This document shows positions 9,134 through 18,611 of a stretch of 64,000 bases of DNA, in pieces. Location: positions 124,001 to 188,000 of the forward strand of contig CAWHVG010000002.1 in assembly GCA_963832725.1 (NCBI GenBank). Direction: 5' to 3'. Both the position numbers and the translations under genes were made by a program. Below the pieces are notes generated by a model that was not told the DNA's origin, did not search any database, and was given only the letters and a program-made list of their open reading frames with translations. Each line of letters begins with the position of its first letter. Positions within the stretch are counted from its first letter, which is position 1. This DNA comes from JAEZBP01 sp963832725. GTDB lineage: Bacteria > Myxococcota_A > Polyangia > Polyangiales > Sandaracinaceae.

Positions 9134-10230
9134 CAGCGTCGCGCGCGCTGCCCCCGGCCGGAGCCGGATTGTTCCCCATTGTTCGGGGCCGACGCAATGG
9201 GCAGCTGAGTCGATCCGTGCGCGCGCACCGTGCGCTCGAAGAGCGGGATGCCGTTGGCCTGCATGCCGCCGTGGTCGAGGCGGATCACCCGGTCGCCGTC
9301 GGTGGTGCGGAACGCCCGCGCCGGGCGACCCGGATCGCGCGGGTCGCGGTCCTGCGCCGTCACCTGCTCGTGCACGACGACCGAGCCGCCGACGTACTCC
9401 ATCGACGCGGCCAGGCGGAAGACGCGCTCCCAGCCGTTGGCGATCGGCACCGTGGTCTCGCGCGAGAGATCGACCAGCGCCGGACCGAGGCACTGACCTT
9501 CCGGCGTGCGCAGCTCGGGGCTGAGGAGCTGGTCGCCGATCATCGGCATCAGCCGCGACTCGCGGAGGCAGGTCTCCGGCTCTTCTTCTTCCGCGTCGTC
9601 TCCGCCCGCGTTGGCCGGCGGCGCCATGTCCGGGTCCCCGCTCCCCTGCTGCTGCCCGTCGGAGGGGCAGCGCTCGCCGTCGGCGACCACGATCTGCTGA
9701 CCGCCCGTCTCCCTGAGGCGGATGCGCGCGCGGCCGATCGGCAGCCGCAGCGTCCCGAGCGCCCGCACCACGATGCCCTCCGCCGTGCGCTGGGTGACCG
9801 CCACCGGCCCGAAGCCGTCGCCGTTCTCGAAGCGGTGGGTGATGACCCACACCGGCTTGACCATGATGTCGTCCCCACCGCGGCCGACGATCACCGACTC
9901 CTCGGTGATCGGAACGGCGCGGGGTCCCGGCTCGTTCGGATCCTCGTGCACGTCGCACTGGGTATCCGTGGCGTGCCACTGGATGGTGTTGCCGACGCAG
10001 TCCTGGTTGCCCGTCTGGCCCTCGTGGAACGAGCGCACCAAGAGATCGGCCCACTCGTTCGGCCGCAGCGGTCGCACCCCGCCGCCATCCGGGACCGGGT
10101 GCGACAGGTAGCAGACGGGCGGCGGGTCCTCGGTGACCTGGCTGCCACCGCACGCTTGCGCGGCGAAGGACATCGCCACGATCGCGAGACCGGGCGCGAG
10201 CACGTACGGGAGACGAGAAGATCGCGACAT
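9133..10230 (-). CDS. T6SS-linked lipoprotein of unknown function
   Basis: Starts MSRSSRLPYVLAPGLAIVAM and has a signal peptide ending at a Cys (AAQACGGSQ), so it is a probable lipoprotein of 365 residues. It is rich in beta-strand-like sequence and has an acidic stretch (GGDDAEEEEPETC) in the middle. Its Cys residues after the lipobox may pair. I do not recognise a domain. It is translationally coupled to the TssB/TssC-like gene (TGATG overlap), which ties it to the T6SS operon. An upstream frame stays open through the 33-bp repeats, but the signal peptide fixes the start at 10230. An accessory envelope component of the T6SS is an inference from position only. Confidence 0.65.
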   Translation of the reverse strand: MSRSSRLPYVLAPGLAIVAMSFAAQACGGSQVTEDPPPVCYLSHPVPDGGGVRPLRPNEWADLLVRSFHEGQTGNQDCVGNTIQWHATDTQCDVHEDPNEPGPRAVPITEESVIVGRGGDDIMVKPVWVITHRFENGDGFGPVAVTQRTAEGIVVRALGTLRLPIGRARIRLRETGGQQIVVADGERCPSDGQQQGSGDPDMAPPANAGGDDAEEEEPETCLRESRLMPMIGDQLLSPELRTPEGQCLGPALVDLSRETTVPIANGWERVFRLAASMEYVGGSVVVHEQVTAQDRDPRDPGRPARAFRTTDGDRVIRLDHGGMQANGIPLFERTVRAHGSTQLPIASAPNNGEQSGSGRGQRARR

Positions 10231-10261
10231 GGCCGAAGTGTACCGATCCCGCGAAGCGACG

Positions 10262-10576
10262 ATGAAGAAATCGGGGGCTTGCGCGGCAGAGAGGACGTTG
10301 GGCGCTTGCGCGAGCACGCCCGAGAAGAACCAGGGCGCTTGCGAAAGCACGCCCGAGAAGAACCAGGGCGCTTGCGCGAGCACGCCCGAGAAGAAGCAGG
10401 GCGCCTGCGCGAGCACGCCCGAGAAGAAGCAGGGCGCTTGCGAAGCACGCCCGAGAAGAAGCAGGGCGCCTGCGCGAGCACGCCCCGAAAAAGCAGCGGC
10501 GCCGCGGGTCGCGGGATCCGGCGTCGCCGCTCCAGCGCGGCAGAGGTCGCGCCGCCCTGGGTCTCAGTGGTTGTAG
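10262..10576 (+). CDS. Possible small Cys-repeat protein read through the 33-bp array
   Basis: On the strand opposite the T6SS operon, ATG 10262 opens a frame starting MKKSGACAAERTLGACAS. It then repeats the 11-residue motif GACASTPEKKQ (or GACESTPEKNQ) about five times, with one Cys per repeat. The period of 33 bp keeps the frame, and substitutions between copies are mild (Lys/Asn, Ala/Glu). In the fifth unit an A is missing from AAA near 10443; restoring it continues the motif (STPEKKQGACASTPRKS). The opposite strand is also open, so the repeat alone does not prove coding. No strong ribosome site precedes the ATG. Confidence 0.25.
   Translation: MKKSGACAAERTLGACASTPEKNQGACESTPEKNQGACASTPEKKQGACASTPEKKQGACEARPRRSRAPARARPEKAAAPRVAGSGVAAPARQRSRRPGSQWL
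10275..10497. repeat. 33-bp tandem repeat, about six units
   Basis: Units start at 10301, 10334, 10367, 10400, 10433 (32 bp, one A short) and 10465, with a partial unit before 10301. The core of each is GGCGCTTGCG followed by AGCACGCCCGAGAAGAA. The period is a multiple of three, and both strands are open through it. It lies inside the gap between tagH and the lipoprotein gene of the leftward T6SS operon. Confidence 0.85.
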
Positions 10577-10580
10577 CGTC

Positions 10581-12050
10581 TCAGTGGTCGTAGGGGCGCG
10601 TCTGCGGGTTTCCGTACTGGGGTCGCGCGGCGCTCATGTTGGGATCGCTCGCCCCGTGCGTCCCCCCGTCTTCGCCCTGCAGCAGTCCCCCGGTGACCAT
10701 GAAGTAGGCTCGCGCGAAGTTCCGTCCGAACACCTCGCGGCTGAAGCGGTCTTCCTCCGTCAATCGCTGGTGTGCGTCGGCGAACTTCGCCCAGAGCCCC
10801 GCCTTGCGGAAGTTGAAGAGCTTCTCGAAGATGCCGCCGCCGCCCGCCTTGGCGAGCACCTGCGTGCGCTGGCCGCTCAGCGTCTGGGGGGAGATCGAGT
10901 GGAGCATGGAGCGTACGCCTTCCATGACGCCGCTCAGCAGCGCGACCTGGTGCAGGGCGAGATCGGCGAATGCCCGGGTGAGCTCGCGGACTCGCTCGCC
11001 GCCGTCGGTCGTCCAGTCGAGCAGGTAGCGGAGGACGTCTTCGCCGCTCTGGGCCTCGGAGAGCGGGGTGGGGTCCTGCACGAGCTGCAGCGCCATCTCC
11101 TCGCCGAACTGCTCGTAGCCCTTGCGCAGCTCGACGAAGGCCTGGCTGTAGGACTCGAGGACGGCGCCGACTCTTTCCATGGCGATGGCCGTGTTGACCT
11201 GGGCACCGGGCGGGAGCTGGGCGGCGCCGCCGCCGAGCCGCTTGATCCACTCCGCCGGGTCGACCTCGCCCAGCGCGGCCGGGCGGACGCCGAGCGATTC
11301 CACGAACTCCAGGAACTCCGGCTCCTTGGTGAGCTGAGGCAACTGCTGGCAAACGCAGAGGATCATGCCCTCGCGCTGCGGCCCGGGGATGCGCTCGAGC
11401 TGGGGTCGGAGCTGGGCCAGCGTCTGCGACCAGGCCCGCCGGTACTGCTCGTAGTAGGGCTTGGCCTGCTCGGTGATCTGCACCAGCTGCTGCATGTCCA
11501 CGCCGCCGGGCAAGCCGGCGCCGGTGGGCTGGTGCGGCACGCCTTGCGCCGCTTGCTGCTGGTACTGCTGGATCTGCTGCTGGATGTTCACCCCGCCGCC
11601 GAGGAACATCGTGCTCTGCTCGAGCGTGGCGGGCTCGTTGGGGTTGAACGCCATGGTGGCGCCGCCCCCGATGCCGTGGTCGCCGGCCTGGGTGTTCAGA
11701 TTGAAGATGGTCGTCCGCGGCGCCGCGTACATGTCGGGCGTGACCTGGGCGCGGGCGAAGGCGAGCTGGAGCGGGCCAATCCGCAGATCGGTCTGGCTGT
11801 CGACCTCGACCTGGACGTGCCGGGCCAGGCGCCGGCCGTTCATCATGGTGCCGTTGGTCGAGCCGAGGTCGACGTAGCGGACCTTGTGCTCGTCGAAGCG
11901 CACGACCGCGTGCCACTGCGAGATGAAGGGCTCGTTGAGCACCATCTCGTTCAGCTGGTTGCGACCGATCCGCACGGGCGAGCTGGCGAACGCCGAGTGC
12001 TCGGTCTCGCCGGTCTGCGTGTTGGTGATGCGGACGAGCAGCGGAAGCAT
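10581..12050 (-). CDS. tagH: T6SS-associated FHA-domain protein TagH
   Basis: A 489-residue cytoplasmic protein. Residues 1 to about 100 are an FHA domain, which binds phosphothreonine: SSPVRIGRNQLNEMVLN, then FISQWHAVVRFD, then VDLGSTNGTMMNGRRL, with the Gly-Arg, Ser/His and Asn-Gly signature positions present. A Gln-rich stretch follows (QQQIQQYQQQ). The C-terminal half is a long helical region typical of TagH/Fha proteins, ending SAARPQYGNPQ. ATG 12050 is preferred over longer frames because GGGAC precedes it by a few bases and the FHA fold begins within 20 residues. In characterised T6SSs, Fha acts in the PpkA/PppA phosphorylation switch. Here the nearest candidate kinase and phosphatase genes are elsewhere in the window. 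Confidence 0.85.
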   Translation of the reverse strand: MLPLLVRITNTQTGETEHSAFASSPVRIGRNQLNEMVLNEPFISQWHAVVRFDEHKVRYVDLGSTNGTMMNGRRLARHVQVEVDSQTDLRIGPLQLAFARAQVTPDMYAAPRTTIFNLNTQAGDHGIGGGATMAFNPNEPATLEQSTMFLGGGVNIQQQIQQYQQQAAQGVPHQPTGAGLPGGVDMQQLVQITEQAKPYYEQYRRAWSQTLAQLRPQLERIPGPQREGMILCVCQQLPQLTKEPEFLEFVESLGVRPAALGEVDPAEWIKRLGGGAAQLPPGAQVNTAIAMERVGAVLESYSQAFVELRKGYEQFGEEMALQLVQDPTPLSEAQSGEDVLRYLLDWTTDGGERVRELTRAFADLALHQVALLSGVMEGVRSMLHSISPQTLSGQRTQVLAKAGGGGIFEKLFNFRKAGLWAKFADAHQRLTEEDRFSREVFGRNFARAYFMVTGGLLQGEDGGTHGASDPNMSAARPQYGNPQTRPYDH

Positions 12051-12142
12051 CGAGGTCCCGAGGCTTTGGGCGAGAACGGTGGCTGCCAGCGCGCGTGGTG
12101 CCCCTCCCCGCTCCCCGAATCGGCTCGCTCCCGCGGAGGCGA

Positions 12143-12174
12143 GCCACCGAGGATTCGCATCCTCGCACGGTGGC
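12143..12174 (-). promoter_or_regulatory. Intercistronic hairpin between clpV and tagH
   Basis: GCCACCGAGGA at 12143-12153 pairs with TCCTCGCACGGTGGC at 12160-12174, leaving a four-base bulge and the six-base loop TTCGCA. It lies in the ~220-bp gap downstream of tssH in the leftward operon. There is no T-run, so it is more likely an mRNA stability or attenuation element than a full terminator. Confidence 0.4.
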
Positions 12175-12274
12175 CTCGGCGGGGGCAACCGTCTTGGAGA
12201 TCCGGCGTACGAGGTGGACAGCACGCCCCCGCGGCGAATGTCGGACTACCGCGGGGGCTCGCGCCCGACGTCGT

Positions 12275-15008
12275 TCAGGCCACGTCGATGTCGACGCGCC
12301 ACTCCCCGCTGGGAGCGATGCTCACCTCGATGGCGGTCGGCTCCTGGTCCTCGGCCATCTTCTCGAGCAGGCCCTGGGCGATCATCGGCGTGAGGCTGCT
12401 GCGCAGGATGTGGTCCACGTTTCGAGCGCCCGCCTCGCTGTTGGTGCAGCGCTGCGTCAGGTCGTCGACCAGCTCGTCCTGGAAGACGGTCTCGATGCCG
12501 TGGGAGATGGCGATGCGCTTGGCCAGCTTGCGCAGCTTGAGCTTGGCGATGGCCTTCATCGTCTCCGGATCGATGGGGCGGTAGGGCACCACGGTCATCC
12601 GGGCGAGCAGGGCCGGCTTGAACCACTTGCTCAGGATGGGCTGGATCTTCTCCACCACTTCCTTCGTCTCCGGGACCGTGTCGCCGGAGTACGCCTCCAT
12701 GATCTCGTCCGTGGCGAGGTTGCTGGTGAGGATGATGATGGTGTTGCGGAAGTTGACGAGCCGACCCTCGCTGTCGTTCATCTCGCCCTTGTCGAAGGTC
12801 TGGTAGAAGACGTTCAGGACCTCCGGATCCGCCTTCTCCGCCTCGTCGAGGAGCACGACCGAGTAGGGCCGCTGCCGCACGGCGTTGGTGAGGATGCCGC
12901 CCTCGCCGTAGCCGACCAGGCCGGCCCGCGAGCCGATGAGGCCCGAGACCGCGGACTTGTCCTGGTACTCGCTCATGTTGATCTGGGTGACGAAGCGCTC
13001 ACCGCCGTAGAGCTCGTCCGCCAGCGCGAGCGCGGTCTCCGTCTTGCCGACGCCGGAGGGGCCGACGAAGAGGAAGACGCCGACCGGGGCGTCGGGGTTG
13101 CGCACGCCGGCGAAGGACATGCGGCACGCCTCGGAGACGGCGCCGACCGCGGGCTCCTGCCCCTTCACGCGCTCGCGCAGCTTGTTCTCGAGCGCGAGGA
13201 CGTTGCCGACCGCGTTGCGCTTCATCTTGCCGAGCGGCACGCCGGTCCAGGACGAGACGGTCGCCGCGACCGCGTCCGCGTCCACGTCGATGTGGATCAG
13301 CCGGTCGTCGTCGGGGTCGTTGTTGGTGGGCGCCGCCGGCGCTTCGGACACGGGCTGGGCCTCTCCGCCGACCATCGCCGGGGCGCCGGTCGCCGTCGCC
13401 GACACGGGCTCCGCCGGCTTCGCCCCGGCGCTCTCGGCGTCGCCACCCTCGGCCTCGGCGCCCTCTTCGCCTTCTTCTTCTTCGAGCTCGCCGCGCTCCT
13501 TGAGCAGCGCCTCGACCTCCGCCATCTCCTGCCGCCAGCGCGCCTCGAGCTCGTCGCGCTCGGCCTTGGCTTCTTCGAGTCGCGCGAGCTTCTCGTCGAG
13601 CTCCGCGCGGCGCTTCTCCTCGCCGTCCTCGACGTCGCGCTCGATGGCCTTGGTCGCCCGCTCGAGGCCCGCGATCTCGGCGTCGAGGTTGGCCAGCGCT
13701 TCGGGCTTGGTGGCGTGGCCGACGCGCACGCGCGCCGCCGTCGGTGTCGAGGAGATCGACCGCCTTGTCGGGCAGCAGGCGCCCGGCGATGTAGCGGTTG
13801 GAGAGCTCGACCGCCGCCACGATCGCCTCGTCCTTGATGCGGACCTTGTGGGCGTTCTCGTAGAGCTCGCGCAGGCCGCGGAGCATGAGGATGGCGTTCT
13901 CCTCGCTCGGCTCGTCGACCTTGACCGGCTGGAAGCGCCGCTCGAGCGCCGCGTCCTTCTCGAAGTACTGCTTGTACTCGGACCAGGTGGTCGCCGCGAC
14001 GGTGCGCAGCTCGCCGCGCGCGAGGGCCGGCTTGAGGAGGTTGGCCGCGTCGCCGCCGCCCTTCTGACCGCCGGCGCCGATCAGCGTATGCGCCTCGTCG
14101 ATGAAGAGGATGATCGCCTTGTCCGAGCTCTTCACCTCGTTGATGACCGCCTTGAGGCGGTTCTCGAACTCGCCCTTCACCGAGGCGCCGGCCTGCAGCG
14201 CGCCGAGATCGAGCGCCATCACGTCGGCCTTGGCGAGGTGCTTGGGCACGTCGCCGGAGACGATGGCGTGGGCGAGGCCCTCGACCAGCGCCGTCTTCCC
14301 GACGCCGGGCTCACCGACGATGATCGGGTTGTTCTTGCGGCGGCGGCTGAGGATGTCGACGCACTGCCGGATCTCGCGGTGCCGGCCGAAGATCGGATCC
14401 AAGCGGCCCGCCCGGACCTCTTCCGTGAGGTTCGTGCAGAAGCGCGCCAGCGCGCCGTCGGCGGCCGGACGACCCCCGGCGGACTCCTGGCCCGAGCCTC
14501 CGCCCGAACCGCTCGGTGCCGGCGCCGATTCGATCTCCTCCCGCGTGACGCTGAGCGCGTCCGCCAGGTCCTTGTCGAGCTCTTCCTTGGTGAAGTCGTC
14601 CTCGAGCTCGGGGATCGTCTCGCCGATGTAGCGGCCGGGGTGAACGAGGAGCGTGTAGAAGAGGTGGCCGCTGCGGATGCGGCCCGCGCCGAACTCCAGC
14701 GATCCGTAGGTCCACGCGTCCTGCACCCACTTCCACAGGTTGCCGGTGAAGACCGGGCGCCCGCTGCTGCCCGTCTTCATGTGCTGGAGGATCTTCGCGA
14801 CCCGGTTCTTCAGCGAGGTGCGGTTGCGCCCGAAGTGCAGATAGATGGCGGCGACGTCACCGTCTTCGGGCTCGACCATCTGCTGCAGCAAGTGCTCGAT
14901 GGTGACTTCGTAGTGCTGCGAGCTGGCAGCGCGGCCGATGGCTGCTTCGAGCATCTGCCGAGTGGTCGGAGTCATCCGGTTGACGAGGGTCTTCGGCTGT
15001 ACGGACAC
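12275..15008 (-). CDS. tssH: T6SS sheath-recycling AAA+ ATPase TssH/ClpV (frameshift)
   Basis: The ClpB-like ATPase that disassembles contracted T6SS sheaths. GTG 15008 has a strong ribosome site (GGAGGAG, seven bases away). In order: a Clp N domain (TTRQMLEAAIGRAASSQHYE), AAA1 with Walker A GEPGVGKT (~residue 232) and Walker B ILFIDEA, a Glu/Lys-rich coiled coil, then AAA2 with GPSGVGKTETALALAD and VVLLDEAEKAD. The C terminus reads GEWRVDIDVA. The frame breaks at about 13741 (one inserted base in CCGCGG on the coding strand). Removing it joins LPDKAVDLLDT to AARVRVGHATKPEALANLD. Both halves are otherwise intact, so the protein is probably ~910 residues and functional. Confidence 0.92.
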
Positions 15009-15098
15009 GGGCTCTCCTCCTGGGATTGCGTGGGCTCCTGCGAGCGGGGCGGCAAGAATACGTGTTGGGCGGGGTGTTCGGAAGCCCCCCGCCGTGGC

Positions 15099-16262
15099 TC
15101 ACTGCGCGGCGGCTTGCTCGGGCTCTTGCTCGGGCTCTTCGTCGCCGCCGAATTTCATGCTCCCCACGTCGGGGATGGTCATCACTTCCGCCGTGGTCTC
15201 GGCGCCGCGCAGGCGGGTGTCGCGGCCGAGCTGAGAGCTGCCTTCGCCGTTCGAGAGCACGAACGAGGGAACGGCGTCGGCCGCCAGGACCAGCTCCACG
15301 TCGAAGTCGAGCGACTCTCGCACACAGAGATCCACCACGTTCTTCACGACGGGGAGCAGGTCTCCGTCCCGCAGGAAGCGGCGGTAGTTGTTGCGATGCA
15401 GGGGTCCGATCTGCACGGCGAAGCGGCCGCTCTGGTCGTACGCGCGGCTGCCGAGGATGGCCTCGACGCCGAGTACGCAGTTGCTCTCCCCGAGCGCCAT
15501 CCGCTGCGCGTCGTCGACCTCGATCCACCCACCTGCGAACTGCTTGACCTGCACCTTGCCGTCGTCGCCGAGCGCGTCTCCGAGCGCTTCGCGTACGGCG
15601 AGGCCGAGCACTCGCGGCCCGCGCCCCCGGCCCGCCAAGAGGGGCGCGAGCCGCACCAGCACCGAAGGGTGCACGTGCATCGCGCGCGTCTGGATGCTCG
15701 GGTCGAGCCCGGTCAGGAAGAGCGCCCGCTTCATCCACGCGTCGGTGCGGTGGGTGAGGTGCTCGCGCGACGGCGAGTACTTCGAGACGCTGCGGTAGAG
15801 GAGCGAGATCAGTCGGTGGTGGAAGATGTCGAGGAAGTCGCGCCGGACGGGGTTCTGGTCGTCCTCGTGAAGGACCTCCTCGGCGATGTAGAGCGGCAGC
15901 GGCGAGATCGTGCCGGTCAGCCCGAGGAAGGTCGTCGTGACCTCGAACGCAGGCTTCGGCTTCTCCAGGCCCCGCTCGGGGCTGACGGGGAGCGGCTTGA
16001 CCTCGACGCGCGCGATGTCGCCGGCGCTGAAGCCGAGGTCGTAGTCGTGACGAAAGCGGATCCGCTCGTCGCCCGGCGGTCCGTCGCCGCCGACCCGCAC
16101 GGCGTCCGTCGTGAGCCGCTCGAGGAGCGCGACGATGTGGAAGAAGGTGGAGCGCGGCGCGGCCCGCAAGACCGGCTCGGCGCGCTCGCGCAGCGCGCTC
16201 ACCGGATCCGCTTCTCGGGGCTCTTCGGACTCTTCGATTGAGTCGGTCGCGCCTTCGGACAA
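15099..16262 (-). CDS. tssG: T6SS baseplate protein TssG
   Basis: A 387-residue TssG (VasB/ImpH family), part of the TssE-F-G-K baseplate wedge in the cytoplasm. Typical blocks are FFHIVALLERL, PAFEVTTTFLGLTGTISPLP, DIFHHRLISLLYRSVSKY and QIGPLHRNNYRRFLRDG. TTG 16262 is chosen because AGGAG lies seven bases upstream and the frame before it overlaps tssF. It follows tssF after 28 bases, and 90 bases separate its stop from the clpV start. The Glu/Gln-rich tail (EEPEQEPEQAAAQ) is longer than usual. Confidence 0.9.
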   Translation of the reverse strand: MSEGATDSIEESEEPREADPVSALRERAEPVLRAAPRSTFFHIVALLERLTTDAVRVGGDGPPGDERIRFRHDYDLGFSAGDIARVEVKPLPVSPERGLEKPKPAFEVTTTFLGLTGTISPLPLYIAEEVLHEDDQNPVRRDFLDIFHHRLISLLYRSVSKYSPSREHLTHRTDAWMKRALFLTGLDPSIQTRAMHVHPSVLVRLAPLLAGRGRGPRVLGLAVREALGDALGDDGKVQVKQFAGGWIEVDDAQRMALGESNCVLGVEAILGSRAYDQSGRFAVQIGPLHRNNYRRFLRDGDLLPVVKNVVDLCVRESLDFDVELVLAADAVPSFVLSNGEGSSQLGRDTRLRGAETTAEVMTIPDVGSMKFGGDEEPEQEPEQAAAQ

Positions 16263-16290
16263 CTCGGGGCTCCTGTCGGACGTTCGCGGG

Positions 16291-18039
16291 TCAGAAGATC
16301 GAATGCGTCCCGGTGCGCGGCGCCCACGACAGCTCGGCGCCGGAGGGATGCAAGCGCATCGAGAGCTGGTGGAACGAATTGATCGGCGTCTCCGTGGCGA
16401 AGAGCCAGTCGAGCGCGCAGCCGAACGCGAAGACGTCACCTTCCGACGCGAACGCCGCGGCCTCGACCTCGACCGTCGTGTGCTGCCCCCGCACCGGCAC
16501 GCGCTCGATCAGCCGGCGGGCTGCCCGGATGTCCACGCTGCGGATCGACTCCACGCGCAGCCGGTTCTGCCGCCCCAGCTGTTGGTCCGCCTCCTCGTGG
16601 AAGTTGTAGAGGCCGAGGAGGGAGCGCAGCGACTCGCTGTTGGCGAGCGTCCGCACGTTGAGCGCGAGGTGGGCGACCAGGCGCCAGTGCAGCTCGGCCC
16701 CGACCGGCGGGCGCACGGGGCGCGTCACCTGGGTCAGGTTCTTGAAGCGGGCGATGGTCGGCGAGCGCGGCGTGGGCACCGAGATGTCCCCGGCGCGCAG
16801 CTCCGACGGAAGCGAGCGGTTGCTGCAGACCAGATCGATGGAGAGCGTCTCCTCCTCGAAGTCGGGCTCGACGTCGGCCGGCGTGAGCACCGTGAGGTAG
16901 GTGTCCAGGCCGTCGTCGATCGGCGAGCGCGCGCGTCGCGTGAGGAAGAAGGCCTGGTCGCCCTTGGGCTTCATCACGTGGGAGAACGAGTAGAAGGGCG
17001 TGTACGTGCGCCGGCCGCGCCGGTTGGCGAGCAGGCCGGTGACGGTCTTGACCTCGTAGACCTCCATGTGGAGCGGGTTCACCCCGCTGCCGCGCACCAG
17101 GTACTCGTGCTGCCGCTGGTCGCGCGCGATCGGGTCGGCGCTGATGTCGAAGAGGTTGACGACCGGCACGCAGTGCAGCCGGAAGTTGTCCTTGTCGAGG
17201 CGCTCCGGCAGCTTCGGCGGCCGGTTGAAGCGGAAGGTCAGGACGAACTGGTCGGTCGCGTGCTCCGGCGGGATCTTGTCGAGGCCCTTGACGTCGATGA
17301 AGAGGAGCTTCTGCGTGAGCGTGAAGTACTCCTGCATCACGCGGAGGCCGTCGGGCGCCAGCTCCGGCCAGGGCAACATCGGCTGCTCGGGCGAGACGCC
17401 CACCGGGTGCACGGCGTTGCGTCCCAGCGACTGCGTGTAGCCGGCGCTGTTCTTGTAGGTGACGTCCTCGAGGTGGCGGAGCAGCCAGAGGTAGGTCGTC
17501 GTCGTCAGACCGAGCGGGCCGTGGAGGAAGAGCCGCAGCGCGGGCGTCTCCGAGAGGAGCGCGTCGGCGGACTGCGTGCTCTTGAAGCCGATGCGGATCT
17601 CGGGATGCGCCTCGATCGAATGGTCGAACGCGTAGTCGGTCAGAGTGAGCGGGAGCAGATCGAGATCGACCGTGGTCCGAAACAGGCAGGTCGTGCCCTC
17701 GATGGGGCGTGCGCCCACCTCGGTGCCGGCCGGGAGACGGTGCCGCCCGCGGAGGGCCGTCTGCTGCGGCGTGAACTCCACGACCGAGCAGCTCGGCAGG
17801 GTCCGCGTGTACTGCGGGATGATCATCTCCGCGAGCGCGTCGACGACCTCCGGGACCGCATCCTCCATCCGCTCGCGGATGCGGGCGGTGAGGAAGGCGA
17901 AGCCCTCGAGCAAGCGGTCGACATCGGGATTGCCGCCCTGCTCGGAGAAAAGCCCCGCGAGCGACGGGTTGGCCTCGGCGAACTCCCGGCCCAGCTCGCG
18001 CAGATAGCTGAGCTCACTCTGGTAGTACTTTGTGAACAA
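16291..18039 (-). CDS. tssF: T6SS baseplate protein TssF
   Basis: A complete 582-residue TssF (VasA/ImpG family). The N terminus YYQSELSYLRELGREFAEAN and the block DVDRLLEGFAFLTARIRER are diagnostic. NPLHMEVYEV and LRLFLHGP in the middle, and the C-terminal QHTTVEVE and FHQLSMRL, also match the family. It starts at TTG 18039 with AGGGG just upstream. It precedes tssG in the leftward operon and forms the baseplate wedge with TssG, TssE and TssK. Confidence 0.93.
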   Translation of the reverse strand: MFTKYYQSELSYLRELGREFAEANPSLAGLFSEQGGNPDVDRLLEGFAFLTARIRERMEDAVPEVVDALAEMIIPQYTRTLPSCSVVEFTPQQTALRGRHRLPAGTEVGARPIEGTTCLFRTTVDLDLLPLTLTDYAFDHSIEAHPEIRIGFKSTQSADALLSETPALRLFLHGPLGLTTTTYLWLLRHLEDVTYKNSAGYTQSLGRNAVHPVGVSPEQPMLPWPELAPDGLRVMQEYFTLTQKLLFIDVKGLDKIPPEHATDQFVLTFRFNRPPKLPERLDKDNFRLHCVPVVNLFDISADPIARDQRQHEYLVRGSGVNPLHMEVYEVKTVTGLLANRRGRRTYTPFYSFSHVMKPKGDQAFFLTRRARSPIDDGLDTYLTVLTPADVEPDFEEETLSIDLVCSNRSLPSELRAGDISVPTPRSPTIARFKNLTQVTRPVRPPVGAELHWRLVAHLALNVRTLANSESLRSLLGLYNFHEEADQQLGRQNRLRVESIRSVDIRAARRLIERVPVRGQHTTVEVEAAAFASEGDVFAFGCALDWLFATETPINSFHQLSMRLHPSGAELSWAPRTGTHSIF

Positions 18040-18180
18040 GACCGACCCCTTCGGCCGAGCGAGGTTAGCGCGAGCGACGGCGCCGAGTCGAGGATTGTCG
18101 ACCCCTTCTGCGCAGCTCGCTCTCGCTGCCGCTCACGCCTCCCTGCGAGGGGGCCATGCGAGCGGGTGCCCGGTGGGGCG

Positions 18181-18558
18181 TCAGTCGACCTCGACGTGGC
18201 CGCCCGCCGTCAGGGCGGTGCGCAGCCGGACCACGCTCCGTCGCGCGTCGGCCAGCCGGGCCACGACTTCGAAGCGCACGACGAGGGGATCCTCACCGGG
18301 GACGAAGCGCACGCTGACGTTCTTCAGCCGCGGCTCGTACTTGAGGATCGTCGCGCGGATCGACTGCTGGATGGCGCCGATGGCTTCGGGCATCTGGTGG
18401 CAGACGTCCGAGAAGTCCACCATCCCGAAGTCGGGAACGGTCGCCGACTCGCCCTGGCGGGTGTTCAACATCACCCGCAAATGGTCCACGACCGACGAGA
18501 CCACGTCGGGACGTCGGGACCCAGAAGCGAGCCGGGAGAGTAGGCCTCGGCTGCTCAT
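18181..18558 (-). CDS. tssE: T6SS baseplate protein TssE (gp25-like)
   Basis: A 125-residue gp25/lysozyme-like baseplate protein that nucleates sheath polymerisation. SSVVDHLRVMLNTRQGESAT and VPDFGMVDFSDV are the family's core, and the N terminus has the usual Ser/Arg-rich lead (MSSRGLLSRL). The conserved Glu in TRQGE is present. It lies between hcp and tssF, with about 140 bases before tssF that hold nothing recognisable. Confidence 0.92.
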   Translation of the reverse strand: MSSRGLLSRLASGSRRPDVVSSVVDHLRVMLNTRQGESATVPDFGMVDFSDVCHQMPEAIGAIQQSIRATILKYEPRLKNVSVRFVPGEDPLVVRFEVVARLADARRSVVRLRTALTAGGHVEVD

Positions 18559-18611
18559 CGCCGCCTCAGCGTACTCTCCCGGCCATCACTACACCAGAGG
18601 GTGAGCGGCGA

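Larger units (their letters stand above)
10231..10580. other. Spacer of the T6SS operon, mostly 33-bp repeats
   Basis: This 350-bp gap separates tagH from the downstream lipoprotein gene. About two thirds of it is the 33-bp tandem array at 10275-10497. The 70 bases next to the lipoprotein start could hold a promoter or a ribosome-binding region for the lipoprotein and sheath-like pair, but none stands out. Confidence 0.5.

Noticed and set aside
6630..9524. Long plus-strand frame from the repeat array into the T6SS sheath-like gene
   Set aside because: The composition is shadow-like after the repeats, and the minus strand encodes recognisable TssB/TssC-like sequence there.
9549..9878. Alternative small genes inside the T6SS lipoprotein gene
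   Set aside because: They are out-of-frame shadows; the lipobox frame is supported by the signal peptide and by the TGATG coupling to the next gene.
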